A stretch of DNA of 64,000 nucleotides from Sabellastarte sp. h YS-2021 (taxonomy: Eukaryota > Annelida > Polychaeta > Sabellida > Sabellidae), in assembly GCA_964017235.1 (NCBI GenBank), contig OZ024934.1:88626706-88690705 (forward strand), read 5' to 3'. Shown here piece after piece: positions 15,401-27,400 of the stretch. Position 1 is the first letter of the stretch. Each line of letters begins with the position of its first letter. The position numbers were made by a program, and so were the translations under genes. The notes beneath the pieces were generated by a model. The model was not told where the DNA came from, made no database searches, and saw only the letters and a program-made list of their open reading frames with translations.

Positions 15401-18400
15401 CAAAGGTCCTAAAGGGTCAACCCTTACACCCCCTACAACACGCAATACAAATCTTTACAGACGCCTCAAAAGAAGGCTGGGGTGCTCACTTAGGCGACTT
15501 CACAGCAAGCGGGACTTGGTCAGTACCCGAAAGCAAATTACACATAAACTTCTTAGAGCTAAAGGCCGTGTTGTTAGCACTAAAAAGATTCCAACACTTA
15601 GTGCAAGGAAAGGTCGTCCTGATTGCCACAGACAACACCACAGTTGTGGCATACATCAACAAGGAGGGAGGTATGAGGTCAGGTTCACTGTGTGCCCTTC
15701 TTTGGCGGCTCCTATGTTGGTGCAATCTCAGACAAACAGTACTGAAGGCCAGACATATTCCGGGCCGTCTGAATGTAATTGCAGACAAGTTGTCTCGCCA
15801 GGGACAGGTCATTCAGACAGAGTGGTCCCTCCATCAGGAGATCTTCGACACCCTTTGCCGAACTTGGCATTATCCCCAAGTGGACATGTTTGCAACAAGG
15901 TACAACTGCAAACTAGTCCGGTTTGTGTCCCCAATTCCAGACCCGAAGGCCTGGTCAGTGGACGCTCTGACGCTGTCCTGGGAAAACCTGGACATGTACC
16001 TCTTTCCCCCAGTGTCTCTGATGGGGAAGGTGGTCAACAAGCTGTCAGACCATTGGTATCACAGAGCAATCCTGATTGCTCCGGGATGGCCAAACATGCC
16101 TTGGTTTTGGGACCTAGTGGAGCTGTCGGCCATGGTTCCTCTTTGTCTTCCACACCATCCAGATCTAGTGACCCAACCTTTCAACAAGGCACGTCACAGG
16201 GATCTGACAAGCTTAAACCTCCATGCCTGGCTCCTAGAGCCCAGACCATCAAGGAGCAAGGGTTTTCTAGCCCAGTGGCGGCAAGAATTGAGGCGCCTCA
16301 AAGACGTTCAACCAGAGCAGTCTACGAGGCAAAGTGGGCCCTTTTTGTTAGATGGTGCGAAACAAGTCAGGTGGACTTCAGGAACCCATCTATAAAACAA
16401 ATAGCAGATTTCCTCCTGCATCTTTTCCAGGAGAAGAATCTCCAGCCCAGCACTATCGATGGTTACAGGTCAGCCATTTCAGACAAACTGGGAAATGCCT
16501 CGGTTAATGTTGGCAAGGATGACAATTTGACTAGACTGTTAGACAGTTTTCACAGAGATAGACCCAAAGGGCGCCGGGGGGTTCCTGCTTGGAACCTCTC
16601 CCTGGTTTTACACCAGCTTACAAAAGCGCCTTTTGAACCACTCAGAAAGGCTTCTCTGAAGCACCTTACTTTCAAAACTGTGTTTCTCCTAGCCCTGGCT
16701 TCGGGAAAACGCAGGAGTGAGATTCATGCTTGGTTAAACAAAAATATCAGACACCAAGCTGATTGGTCCAAAGTTTCCCTCTACCCTTCACCAAGCTTCT
16801 TGGCGAAAAATCACTTGGCAAAAGAGGGACCAGAGTGCGTGGCCCCTGTGGTCATCCCGGCCTTAGCCCCCACTCTGGATAAGTCTTTAAAGGAAGACAG
16901 ATCCCTTTGCCCCGTTCGGGCTCTTCGCTACTACCTGGACAAAACGCAGGACCTAAGAACGGGAAAGGAGTTAGTTTTTGTTTCATTCAAACAAGGTTTT
17001 AACAAGGACATCTCTCCTGCCACTATCTCATCCTGGATCAAACAAACAGTGGTGTTGTGTTATGATCTCTCTGACCAAGATTCCTTGACCTTACATCAGG
17101 TTAAGGCCCATGATGTTAGGGCCTTTGCGGCCTCCAAAGCCTTTCAAGGTGGCATATCTCTGGACCAGATTCTAGCAGCATGCCACTGGAAGTCCCACAA
17201 CACCTTTACACAGTTTTACCTTAAGGATGTTGCCTGGGCAGATAGGGAGCTTTTTCACTTGGGTCCTGTGGTGGCTGCCCAGCAGATCCACCACTAGTCC
17301 CCTAAGCTTCTTTGTATATAATTTTATATAGTGTACATACTAGTTAGTTTTAGGTATAGGCTCACCTTTAGCCTTGACCTTGGCTCCTCAAAGTCGTTTA
17401 CTTCAGAATAATCCTCTGGGTATAGGACTTTCCCCACTCTTCCAGGTTAACCGTGGAATTTCTTTGCCTTGAACTCTTACTCTCTTCCTCCCCTCAGAGC
17501 AGTCAAAAGGGGGGGGGGGGGGGGGGGGGAGCAGGTGGGTCTAGTTACCCTTGAGACTAACATGTCTCCGCAAAAGGGGCTAGAACCTCGCACCTAAGCA
17601 CAATATAAGAGTTCTCTCTCTAATCCTCAGAAGGCTGCCCTCCTTCCACTGGGTAGTTATTCTAGCTATCGTCTGGTAGGTAAGATGTATTAACGCAATG
17701 AAATTGCAAATTTTAATTAGTAAATTAAATTTTTATTAGTTAATACCTTACCTACCAGACGGGAAATTCCCACCCAGCCTTCCCCGCTTTCAGCCTTACA
17801 ATTCAACCTTAGGGACGAAAAAGATGCTATGACGTCACGTCCCTCTGGCGAGTGAAGCAGGAACTAGGCCACCTGGCGAGTGGAGTGTAATGTACCGGTC
17901 CTGCCGGGGGTGAAACCCAGGACGTCTTTTCTTTCGTTTGGCGGGACCGGCTGGCGCCGGGCTATAGCTATCGTCTGGTAGGTAAGGTATTAACTAATAA
18001 AAATTTAATTTACTAATTAAAATTTGCAATTTTTAACACATAAAGACTCAAACTGCTTGGGGTACGCAACAAGTGGAAAGCCTTTAAAATACACCAGTAC
18101 ATGCTTGAATGCACATTTATATTTATGCCTTTCCAGGAAAAAGGAAAAATAAGCTGCCCTCTGATATACCTCAAGCACAGCATTTAACACCTTAGTAAAT
18201 CAGCTAACCTAAGGTTTTCAATATACATGCAGAGCTTGGTGAAAGGGTGCAGTCCCAAGCCAAACTACTGTTCCCTAACTTTAAGCTTCATATTTCTTGA
18301 ATAGGTCAGTTTTAAAATTCTGTTCAAAAGTTTTGCAGAGTAATGTATCGGTAATCTATCTTGTCAAGAAATGATATCAGCAGTTATTTAAAGCTAAAAT

Positions 18401-21400
18401 ACTGCTCTCAAGTAACTAATTAAAATGATTCTTCAGGTGGGGTGGGGGTGGGGTGGGTGGGGGGTGGGGGGTTCCTAATTGCAGTTATAACATTGTTTCA
18501 TCTAATAGGATTAACATAAAAGTTGTCAGTATTTGTCTCATGTAATTAAAGAAGCCCTCACATAACAAGACAAGAAAACTTAATCTTTTGAAAAAAATAA
18601 AAACAATTGGATGCCCTTCTTACAACTGAATAAAAAGAGGTATGAAAGATATAATTATTATTGATAACATTGCAAAACTGCTCATTGTATCCCCGGACAA
18701 AAGTCGGGGATACTTAGGATTCAGTACGGTCACGCCGCCGCCGCTGCCGCCGCCACCGCCGCAGAGATTTCCTTTTGGACGCGATAACTTAAAAAATATT
18801 TTAGTTAGAACTTTCAAATTTGGTATGTGGGTATATATGGGCAATGCCACGAACGCTATTGTTTTGTGACCTTGACCTTCAATCTCAAGGTCACTGGTGG
18901 CCCCTTAAAGGTCAGATTTTGGCCATTTTTGCACATTTTGGCCCAGTTCTCCAAGACAGAAAGTTAGATCATCCTATGGCTGGTATATATAATACATATA
19001 TGTCCTCTATAAGCATGCAGAAATTTGACCTTGAAGCTCTTCATTGAAGGTCATCCACTGACCGCCAAAGTACTTGACCGAGGGGCATTTTTGGCCTTTT
19101 TGGAGATATTTTCACACTTAACGCTGACTATATTGCATGGAAACTATTGAAAATGGCTTTGGAGGTTGAGTACATGATGGACTTCTGCCATCCAGGTTTA
19201 CTGGTTACAGATCTTCATTTAAGGTCATCCACTGACCGCCAAAGTACCTGACCAAGGGTCATTTTTGGCATATTTGGAGATATTTTCACACTTAATGCTG
19301 ACTACATTGCGTGGAAACTATTGAAAATGGCTTTTGAGGTTGAGTACATGACGGAGTACCAGCATCCAGGCTGACCGGTTACAGATCTTCGTTGAAGGTC
19401 ATCCACTGACCGCCAAAGTACCTGACCGAGGGTCATTTTGGGCCCTCTATTTGTTTGTTTGTTTATAAACAAGATAACTCAAAAACTGACAGACGGATTT
19501 TGATAAAATTTTCAGGATATGTCCAAATTGGTAAAAGGAAGATGTGATTAAATTTTGGGAGTGATCCGGATCACTGTCTGGATCTTCTGGATCCATGAAA
19601 TTTAATTTTTAAACACAGATAGCTCAAAAAGTTATGGGTGCATTTTGATGAAATTTTCAGGAGATGTCCTTATTGGGACGAGGAACAAGTGATTAGATTT
19701 TGGGAGTGATCCGGATCACTGTCTGGATCATCTGGATCCAGACTGCCAGATGTGTTTGTGTACAATATAGCTCAAAAACTTATGAACGGATTTTGATGAA
19801 ATTTTCAGGATATGTCTGAAAAGGTAAAAAGATGAAGTGGTTGAATTTTAGAAGTGATCCGGATCACTATATGGATCTTCTGGATCCATGAAATGTAATA
19901 TTTAAAGACAGATACCTCAAAAAGTTATGGATGGATTGTGATGACATTTTCAGCAAATGGCCTAAATGGTGCGAGGAACAAGTGATTAGATTTGGGGAGT
20001 GATCTGGATCACTGTCTGGATCATCTGGATCCAGGTTGCCAGATGTGTTTGTGTACATTGTAGCAAAAAAACTTATGGACGGATTTTGATGAAATTTTCA
20101 GGATATGTCTGAAAAGGTAAAAGGATGAAATGGCTGAATTTTGGAAGTGATCCGGATCACTATGATGGATCTTCTGGATCCATGAAATGTAATAAGACAG
20201 ATACCTCAAAAAGCTATGGATGGATTGTGATGACATTTTCAGCAAATGACCTAAATGGTGCGAGGAACAAGTGATTAGATTTGGAGAGTGATCTGGATCA
20301 CTGTCTGAATCATCTGGATCCAGGTTGCCAGATGTGTTTGTGTACATTGTAGCAAAAAACTTATGGACGGATTTTGATGAAATTTTCAGGATATGTCTGA
20401 AAAGGTAAAAGGATGAAATAACTGAATTTTGGAAGTGATCCGGATCACTGTATGGATCTTCTGGATCCGTGAAATGTAATAAGACATACCTCAAAAAGTT
20501 ATGGATGGATTGTGATGACATTTTCAGCAAATGGCCTAAATGGTACAAGGAACAAGTGATTATACTTTTGGAATGATCTGGATCACCGTCTGGATCATCT
20601 GGATCGAGCCTGCAACATGATTTTACGATGAATTTTGATGATATTTTTAGGCTATGTTACAAATAGTATAAGGAAGAAGTGGTAAAAGGATGAAATGATT
20701 GAATTTTGGAAGTGATCCGGATCACTATATGGATCTTCTGGATCCATGAAATGTAATTTTTTAAGACAGATACCTCAAAAAGTTATGGATGGATTGTTTT
20801 AGCAAATGGCCTAAATGGGACAAGGAACAAGTGATTACATTTTTGGAGTGATCTGGATCATCTGAATCCAGGCTTGCACATAATCTTGGAATGGATTTTA
20901 CTATTTTCAGGATATGTTACAAATGGTAAAAGGAAGAAGTGGTAAAAGGAAGAAATGGTTCAATTTTGCGAGTGATCTGGACCACTATCTGGATCTTCTG
21001 GATCCGTGAATGTAATTTTTAAAGACAAATGGCTCAGAAAGTCATGAATGGATTTTTCTGAAATTTTCAGGAAATGTCTTAAATGGGACAAAGAACAAGT
21101 GATTAGATTTTGGGAGTAATCTGGATCACTGTCTGGATCATGTGGATCCAGGCTGCCAGATGTGTCTGTGTACGGAGATAACTCAAAAACTTATGGATGG
21201 ATTTCGATGAAATTTTTAGAATATGTCTGAAAAGGTAAAAGGATGAAATGATTGAGTTTTGGAAGCGATCCGGATCACTATATGGATCTTCTGGATCCAT
21301 GAAATGTAATTTTTAAAGACAGATATAAATGAAACAACTAGTGATTAGCTTTTGGAAGTAATCTGGTACTATGGAGAATCCTGACCTGGTGCTCCAGGAA

Positions 21401-24400
21401 ACAGGCTCAAGCCCGACACATTCACGCCTTAACTATGTCCCGTCCGGGGATACACTGCGTCGAGACGCAATCTCTAGTTCATTTATTCAATATACAAGAA
21501 AAGTATATAAGATATCAACATGTACCTTAACTGAAAGTCACACAGTAAAAAGTACAACTTGAATTGCTTCTGTCAGCAAGAAATAACATATCTATAAAAT
21601 TTAAAAATATGTTCAGACAGACTGCTTGTAATCTCAAACCAAAGTTTAAATATTTGATATAATTAAAGAAGCCACACCCCATATAATAACATCAGAGGAT
21701 GTACTTAGAACTGAAAAATGATTTGAACATGGTACTATTCTTACAAGTAAATGAGAATGAGTATGAAATGTATAATCATTAATGGTTATATAGTAAAACT
21801 ATTTATTTACCCACTTTTGCAAAAATGCATGAAATATGTCAAAATATAGCTTCATTAATTGTCATACAGTTAAAACTACATCTTGAATTGCTTACAGCTA
21901 GAAATAGTCATATTCCTTCAAAAATAGAATTTAAAAAGATGATTACACAGATTGCCTGAAATTTCAAATACTTGTTTAGGCAATCTGTGTAACACTGAAC
22001 CTTATATTTCAGTCATTATGTGAAATGCCTAGGCATATCGCGAAATAGCTAAACTGTTTAGGCATTTCGCAAAATGACTGAAATGTTCAGTCATTGCGCA
22101 TAATGCCTGGTTACACAGATTGCCTGTAACAGATATATATCACTAAAATAATAATATTTTTATGTCAGCTGACTTGTCAGTCAGCTGACATTATGTCATC
22201 ACTCTGTGGCGTCCGCGTCCGCGTGAACAACTTCTTCTCCAAAACTACAAGGCCTAGAGACATGCTGTTTTTTTTAAAAGATACCTTATCTATCGAGGAT
22301 GAAAAATTGTTCAAGGCATGCAAATCTGTCTGTTCGTCTGTTTGCTAGAGACATTACAAGGGGGGTACCCCCACCAAAAGTGTGAAAATTTCAACTTTTT
22401 ATCACAATTTTCTCAGTGACTATTGCAGGGATTTCTCTCATATCTTGCATATATGTACTAGGCCAGAGGTAGATTCTCTTGTGTGAGTATGAGACCTGGA
22501 TCTGTCTTACTTTTTTTTTAATAAATTTTTTTAATAATTTTTAGTGCATTAAAATTCATGAAATCATGCACTAAATCACTTATAACTTCAAAAGTGTTGC
22601 ATTTACAGCATTTTGTGAAAATATGTTGTTCAGCTACTTTTTTCATAGCTACAATATGGTGAGTAAGTTGGGTGTCTGTCTCAATAGCTAAGTGAGTAAT
22701 AGCTACTTTTGGGCTTTTCAGTAACTTCCATTATGAGTAAAATCACTTGTAACTTAAAAACTATTGCATTTAGAGAATTTCGTATAAATATGTTATTCAG
22801 CTACTTTTGGGCCAGCTATAACATAGTGAAATTTCAGACCTGTAGCTCATGGCATATCTGAGTAATAGCTACTTTTAGGTTATCACTGTTGAGTAAATCG
22901 CTTATAACTTGAAAACTATTGCATTTAGAGAATTTCGTATAAATATGTTATTCAGCTACTTTTGGGTCAGCTATAACATAGTAAAATTTCAGACCTGTAG
23001 CTCATGGCATAGCTGAGTAATAGCTACTTTTAGGTTATCACTGTTGAGTAAATCACTTATAACTTGAAAAGTGTTGCATTTAGAGCATTTTGTTAAAATA
23101 TGTTATTCAGCTACTTTTTTCATAGCTACAATATGGTGAGTAAGTTGGGTGTCTGTCTCAATAGCTAAGTGAGTAATAGCTACTTTTGGGCTTTTCAGTA
23201 ACTTCCATCATGAGTAAAATCACTTGTAGCTTAAAAACTATTGCATTTAGAGAATTTCGTATAAATATGTTATTCAGCTACTTTTGGGTCAGCTATAACA
23301 TAGTAAAATTTCAGACCTGTAGCTCATGGCATAGCTGAGTAATAGCTACTTTTAGGTTATCACTGTTGAGTAAATCACTTATAACTTGAAAACTATTGCA
23401 TTTAGAGTAATTTGTTTAAATATGTTATTCACATATTTTGGGGTCAGCTATAACATAGTGAAGTTCCAGACCTGTGGCTCCTTGCATAGCTGAGTAATAG
23501 CTACTTTGAAGTTCTCACTGTTGAGTAAATCAGTAAATCAGTTATAATTGGAAAACTATTGCATTTACAGAAATTTGTGCAAATATGTTATTCAGCTACT
23601 TTTGGGTCAGCTATAACATAGTGAAATTACAGACCTGTAGCTCATGGCATAGCGGAGCAATAGCTATTTTCAGGTTCTCACTATTGAGTAAATCAGTTGT
23701 AGCTTGAAAACTATTGCATTTACAGTAGTTTGCTTAAATATGTTGTTCACCTACTTTTGGGTTATCTATAACATAGTAAAATTTCAGACATGTAGCTCAT
23801 TGCATAGCTGAGTAATAGTTCCTTTGAGGTTCTCACTGTTGAGTAAATCAGTTGTAACTTGAAAACTATTACATTTAGAGTAATTTGTTAAATATGTTAT
23901 TCACAGAATTTTTGGTCAGCTATAACATAGTGAAATTGCAGACCTCTATGTCATGGCATAGCTGAGCAATAGCTACTTTCAGGTTCTCACTGTTGAGTAA
24001 ATCATTGTATCCACTGGATAGCCGCAGTGTGTAGAGAGAGATTTCACCATTACTGCTCTGATGAAAAAAAATATTATAGCTAGCTTTCTTAAGTTTGCAC
24101 TATATATTAATAACCATAAAATGTTGTCTGGGAATATTTTTGGCCTGATTTTGAGAAACAAGATGGCCGCCACAGGTGTTTTTTGTCAGTCATGAAAAGT
24201 GCTTATATCTCCCTTATTATTGATCCTAGAGGTTTGGGATGATAAACCAACCTGTAGGAAATCATGGGGTGGGAATCTTTTGGTGTGGTCAGATTTGACC
24301 TTCAATGACCCCTCCTTCAAGGTCAAACAAGGATAGCCAAACTTAAAAGTGCTTATAACTCGCTTATTATTGGTCCCGGGGGTTTGGGATGGTAAACAAA

Positions 24401-27400
24401 CAGGAAATCATGGGCTGTGAATCTGTTGATATGGTCCGATTTGACCTTGGAACCCTCCTTCAAGGTCAAATGAGGATAGCGAAAATTGAAAGTGCCTACA
24501 ACTCGCTTATTATTGGTGACAGAGATTTGGGATGGTAAACCATCCCATAGGAAATCATTGGCTCAGAATATTTTGGTATGGTCAGATTTGACCTTTGGAC
24601 CCCTCCTTCAAGGTCAAATGAGGACAGCCAAGCTTAAAAGTGCTTATAACTCATTAAGCGTCCCGCAAGGGACGCTTGTTTGTGTATGGGAGAGCATCTG
24701 GCTCCGCCGGGTCCGCCGGCTCCGCATTTTGTTTTCCTTATAACTCTGTAACCGTTAGGCGGATTCTTTTCAAATTTGGCAGGTTTAGGCAGTAGCCTTG
24801 GGGAATTTTTTTGAATATGCTGCAGTGACATTTCAACCAATCAGAGAGGTCACATGACCAAAAATGTCTTTTTTCGATGGGGAAGCTTGTCCGGATGATA
24901 ACTTGAAAGGAATTTTATCAATTCACCTGAAACTTGGCAAATACATTCATTCTATTAAAATCTGGAAATCATTAGATTTTGGCATTGATTGGTCAGGAAA
25001 TGGCCGAGTAATTAATGATTAATTAATCATTACGAATTTTCCAAATAAGGAAAACACAAAAATGCTTATATCTCGAAAACTGTGCTAGATAGAGCGATTT
25101 CGACAAAATTTTTGACCCGCAGGGTATCTCTGCGGAGTAGTTTTCCCAATTTTCAAAAAATTTTTGTCTCGCCCAAAATGGCGGCCATTTTGAATTTTCG
25201 AAATTTTCGCAAAAATTGCAAAACACAAAAATGCTTATATCTCGAAAACCGTGCCAGATAGAGCGATTTCGACGAAATTTTTGATCCGCAGGGTATCTCT
25301 GCAGAGTAGTTATCCCAATTTTGAAAAAATTTTTGTCTCGCCAAAAATGGCGGCCATTTTGAATTTTCGAATTTTTCGCAAAAATTGCAAAACATAAAAA
25401 TGCTTATATCTCGAAAACCGTGCTAGATAGAGCGATTTCGACGAAATTTTTGACCCGCAGGGTATATCTGCGGTGTAGCCATGCCAATTTTCAAAAAAAT
25501 TTTGTCTCGCCAAAAATGGCGGCCATTTTGAATTTTCGAATTTTTCGCAAAAAATGCTTATATCTCGAAAACCGTGCTAGATAGAGCGATTTCGACGAAA
25601 TTTTTGACCCACAGGGTATATCTGCAGAGTAGCCATGCCAATTTTCAAAAAAATTTTGTCTCGCCAAAAATGGCGGCCATTTTGAATTTTCGAATTTTTC
25701 GCAAAAATTGCAAAACATAAAAATGCTTATATCTCAAAAACCCTGCTAGATAGAGCGATTTCGACAAAATTTTTGACCCGCAGGGTATCTCTGCAGGGTA
25801 GCCATGCCAATTTTCAAACAAAAAATTTCTCGCAAAAAATGGCGGCCATTTTGAATTTTCGAATTTTTCGCAAAATTGCAAAACACAAAAATGCTTATAT
25901 CTCGAAAACCGTGCTAGATAGAGCGATTTCGACGAAATTTTTGACCCACAGGGTATCTCTGCAGAGTAGCCATGCCAATTTTCAAAAAAATTTTATCTTG
26001 CCAAAAATGGCGGCCATTTTGAATTTTCGAATTTTTGCGCAAAAATTGCAAAACACAAAAATGCTAATATTTCGAAAACCATGCTACATAGAGCGATTTT
26101 GACGAAATTTTTTATCTTCAGGGTATCTCTGCAGAGCAGGTATCCCAAAGAGCTTTCACTTGGTGAAGTTTCAGACCCATAGCTAATTGCTCACCTATTC
26201 AAAAAGAGTAAATGCGAATTACCTCTAAAAGTATTGCAGATGGCCAATTTTTCTCAAATAACTCATTCACCTACTTTTGGAAGAGCTTTCACATGGTGAA
26301 GTTTCAGACCCATAGCCAATTACTCACCTACTCAAAATGAGTAAATGCGAATTATCTCTAAAAGTATTGCAGATAGCCAATTTTTCTCAAATAACTCATT
26401 CACCTACTTTTGGGAGAGCTTTCACATGGTGAAGTTTCAGACCCATAGCTAATTATTTACCTACTCAGAATGAGTAAATGCTAATTATCTGTAAAAGTAT
26501 TGCGGATACCCAATTTTTATCAAATAACTCATTCATCTACTTGTGGGAGAGCTTTCACATGGTGAAGTTTCAGACCCATAGCTAATTATTTACCTACTCA
26601 GAATGAGTAAATGCTAATTATCTGTAAAAGTATTGCGGATACCCAATTTTTATCAAATAACTCATTCATCTACTTGTGGGAGAGCTTTCACATGGTGAAG
26701 TTTCAGACCCATAGCTAATTACTCACCTACTCAAAATGAGTAAATGCGAATTATCTCTAAAAGTATTGCAGATAGCCAATTTTTCTCAAATAACTCATTC
26801 ACCTACTTTTGGGAGAGCTTTCACTTGGTGAAGTTTCAGACCCATAGCTAATTACTCACCTACTCAAAATGAGTAAATGCGAATTATCTCTAAAAGTATT
26901 GCAGATAGCCAATTTTTCTCAAATTAATCATTCACCTACTTTTGGGAGAGCTTTCACTTGGTGAAGTTTCAGACCCATAGCTAATTACTCACCTACTCAA
27001 AATGAGTAAATGCGAATTATCTCTAAAAGTATTGCAGATAGCCAATTTTTCTCAAATAACTCATTCACCTACTTTTGGGAGAGCTTTCACTCTGTGAAGT
27101 TTCAGACCCATAGCTAATTACTCACCTACTCAAAATGAGTAAATGCGAATTATCTCTAAAAGTATTGCAGATAGCCAATTTTTCTCAAATAACTCATTCA
27201 CCTACTTTTGGGAGAGCTTTCACTTGGTGAAGTTTCAGACCCATAGCTAATTACTCACCTACTCAAAATGAGTAAATGCGAATTATCTCTAAAAGTATTG
27301 CAGATAGCCAATTTTTCTCAAATAACTCATTCACCTACTTTTGGGAGAGCTTTCACTTGGTAGCCAATTTTTCTCAAATAACTCATTCACCTACTTTTGG

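Larger units (their letters stand above)
11834..18030 (+). mobile_element. DIRS-type tyrosine-recombinase retroelement, apparently intact
   Basis: 6.2-kb element with all DIRS hallmarks: inverted terminal repeats (11851-12022 against 17815-17986), an internal complementary region (17663-17760), and three overlapping frames for gag-like, RT/RNase H and tyrosine recombinase proteins. No target-site duplication is expected for this group and none is obvious. The two 172-bp inverted repeats match throughout by eye and the three frames are open, which argues for recent insertion. The end positions come from where the internal complementary region stops matching. Confidence 0.92.

Noticed and set aside
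14181..16085. Upstream part of the recombinase frame as a long N-terminal extension
   Set aside because: It lies out of frame over the RT/RNase H coding region, is Pro/Ser/Arg-rich, and resembles no DIRS protein. A start at 16086 is more likely.
18620..18869. Proline-rich and glycine-rich ORFs on opposite strands
   Set aside because: Both come from GCC simple sequence next to a 5' element hairpin.
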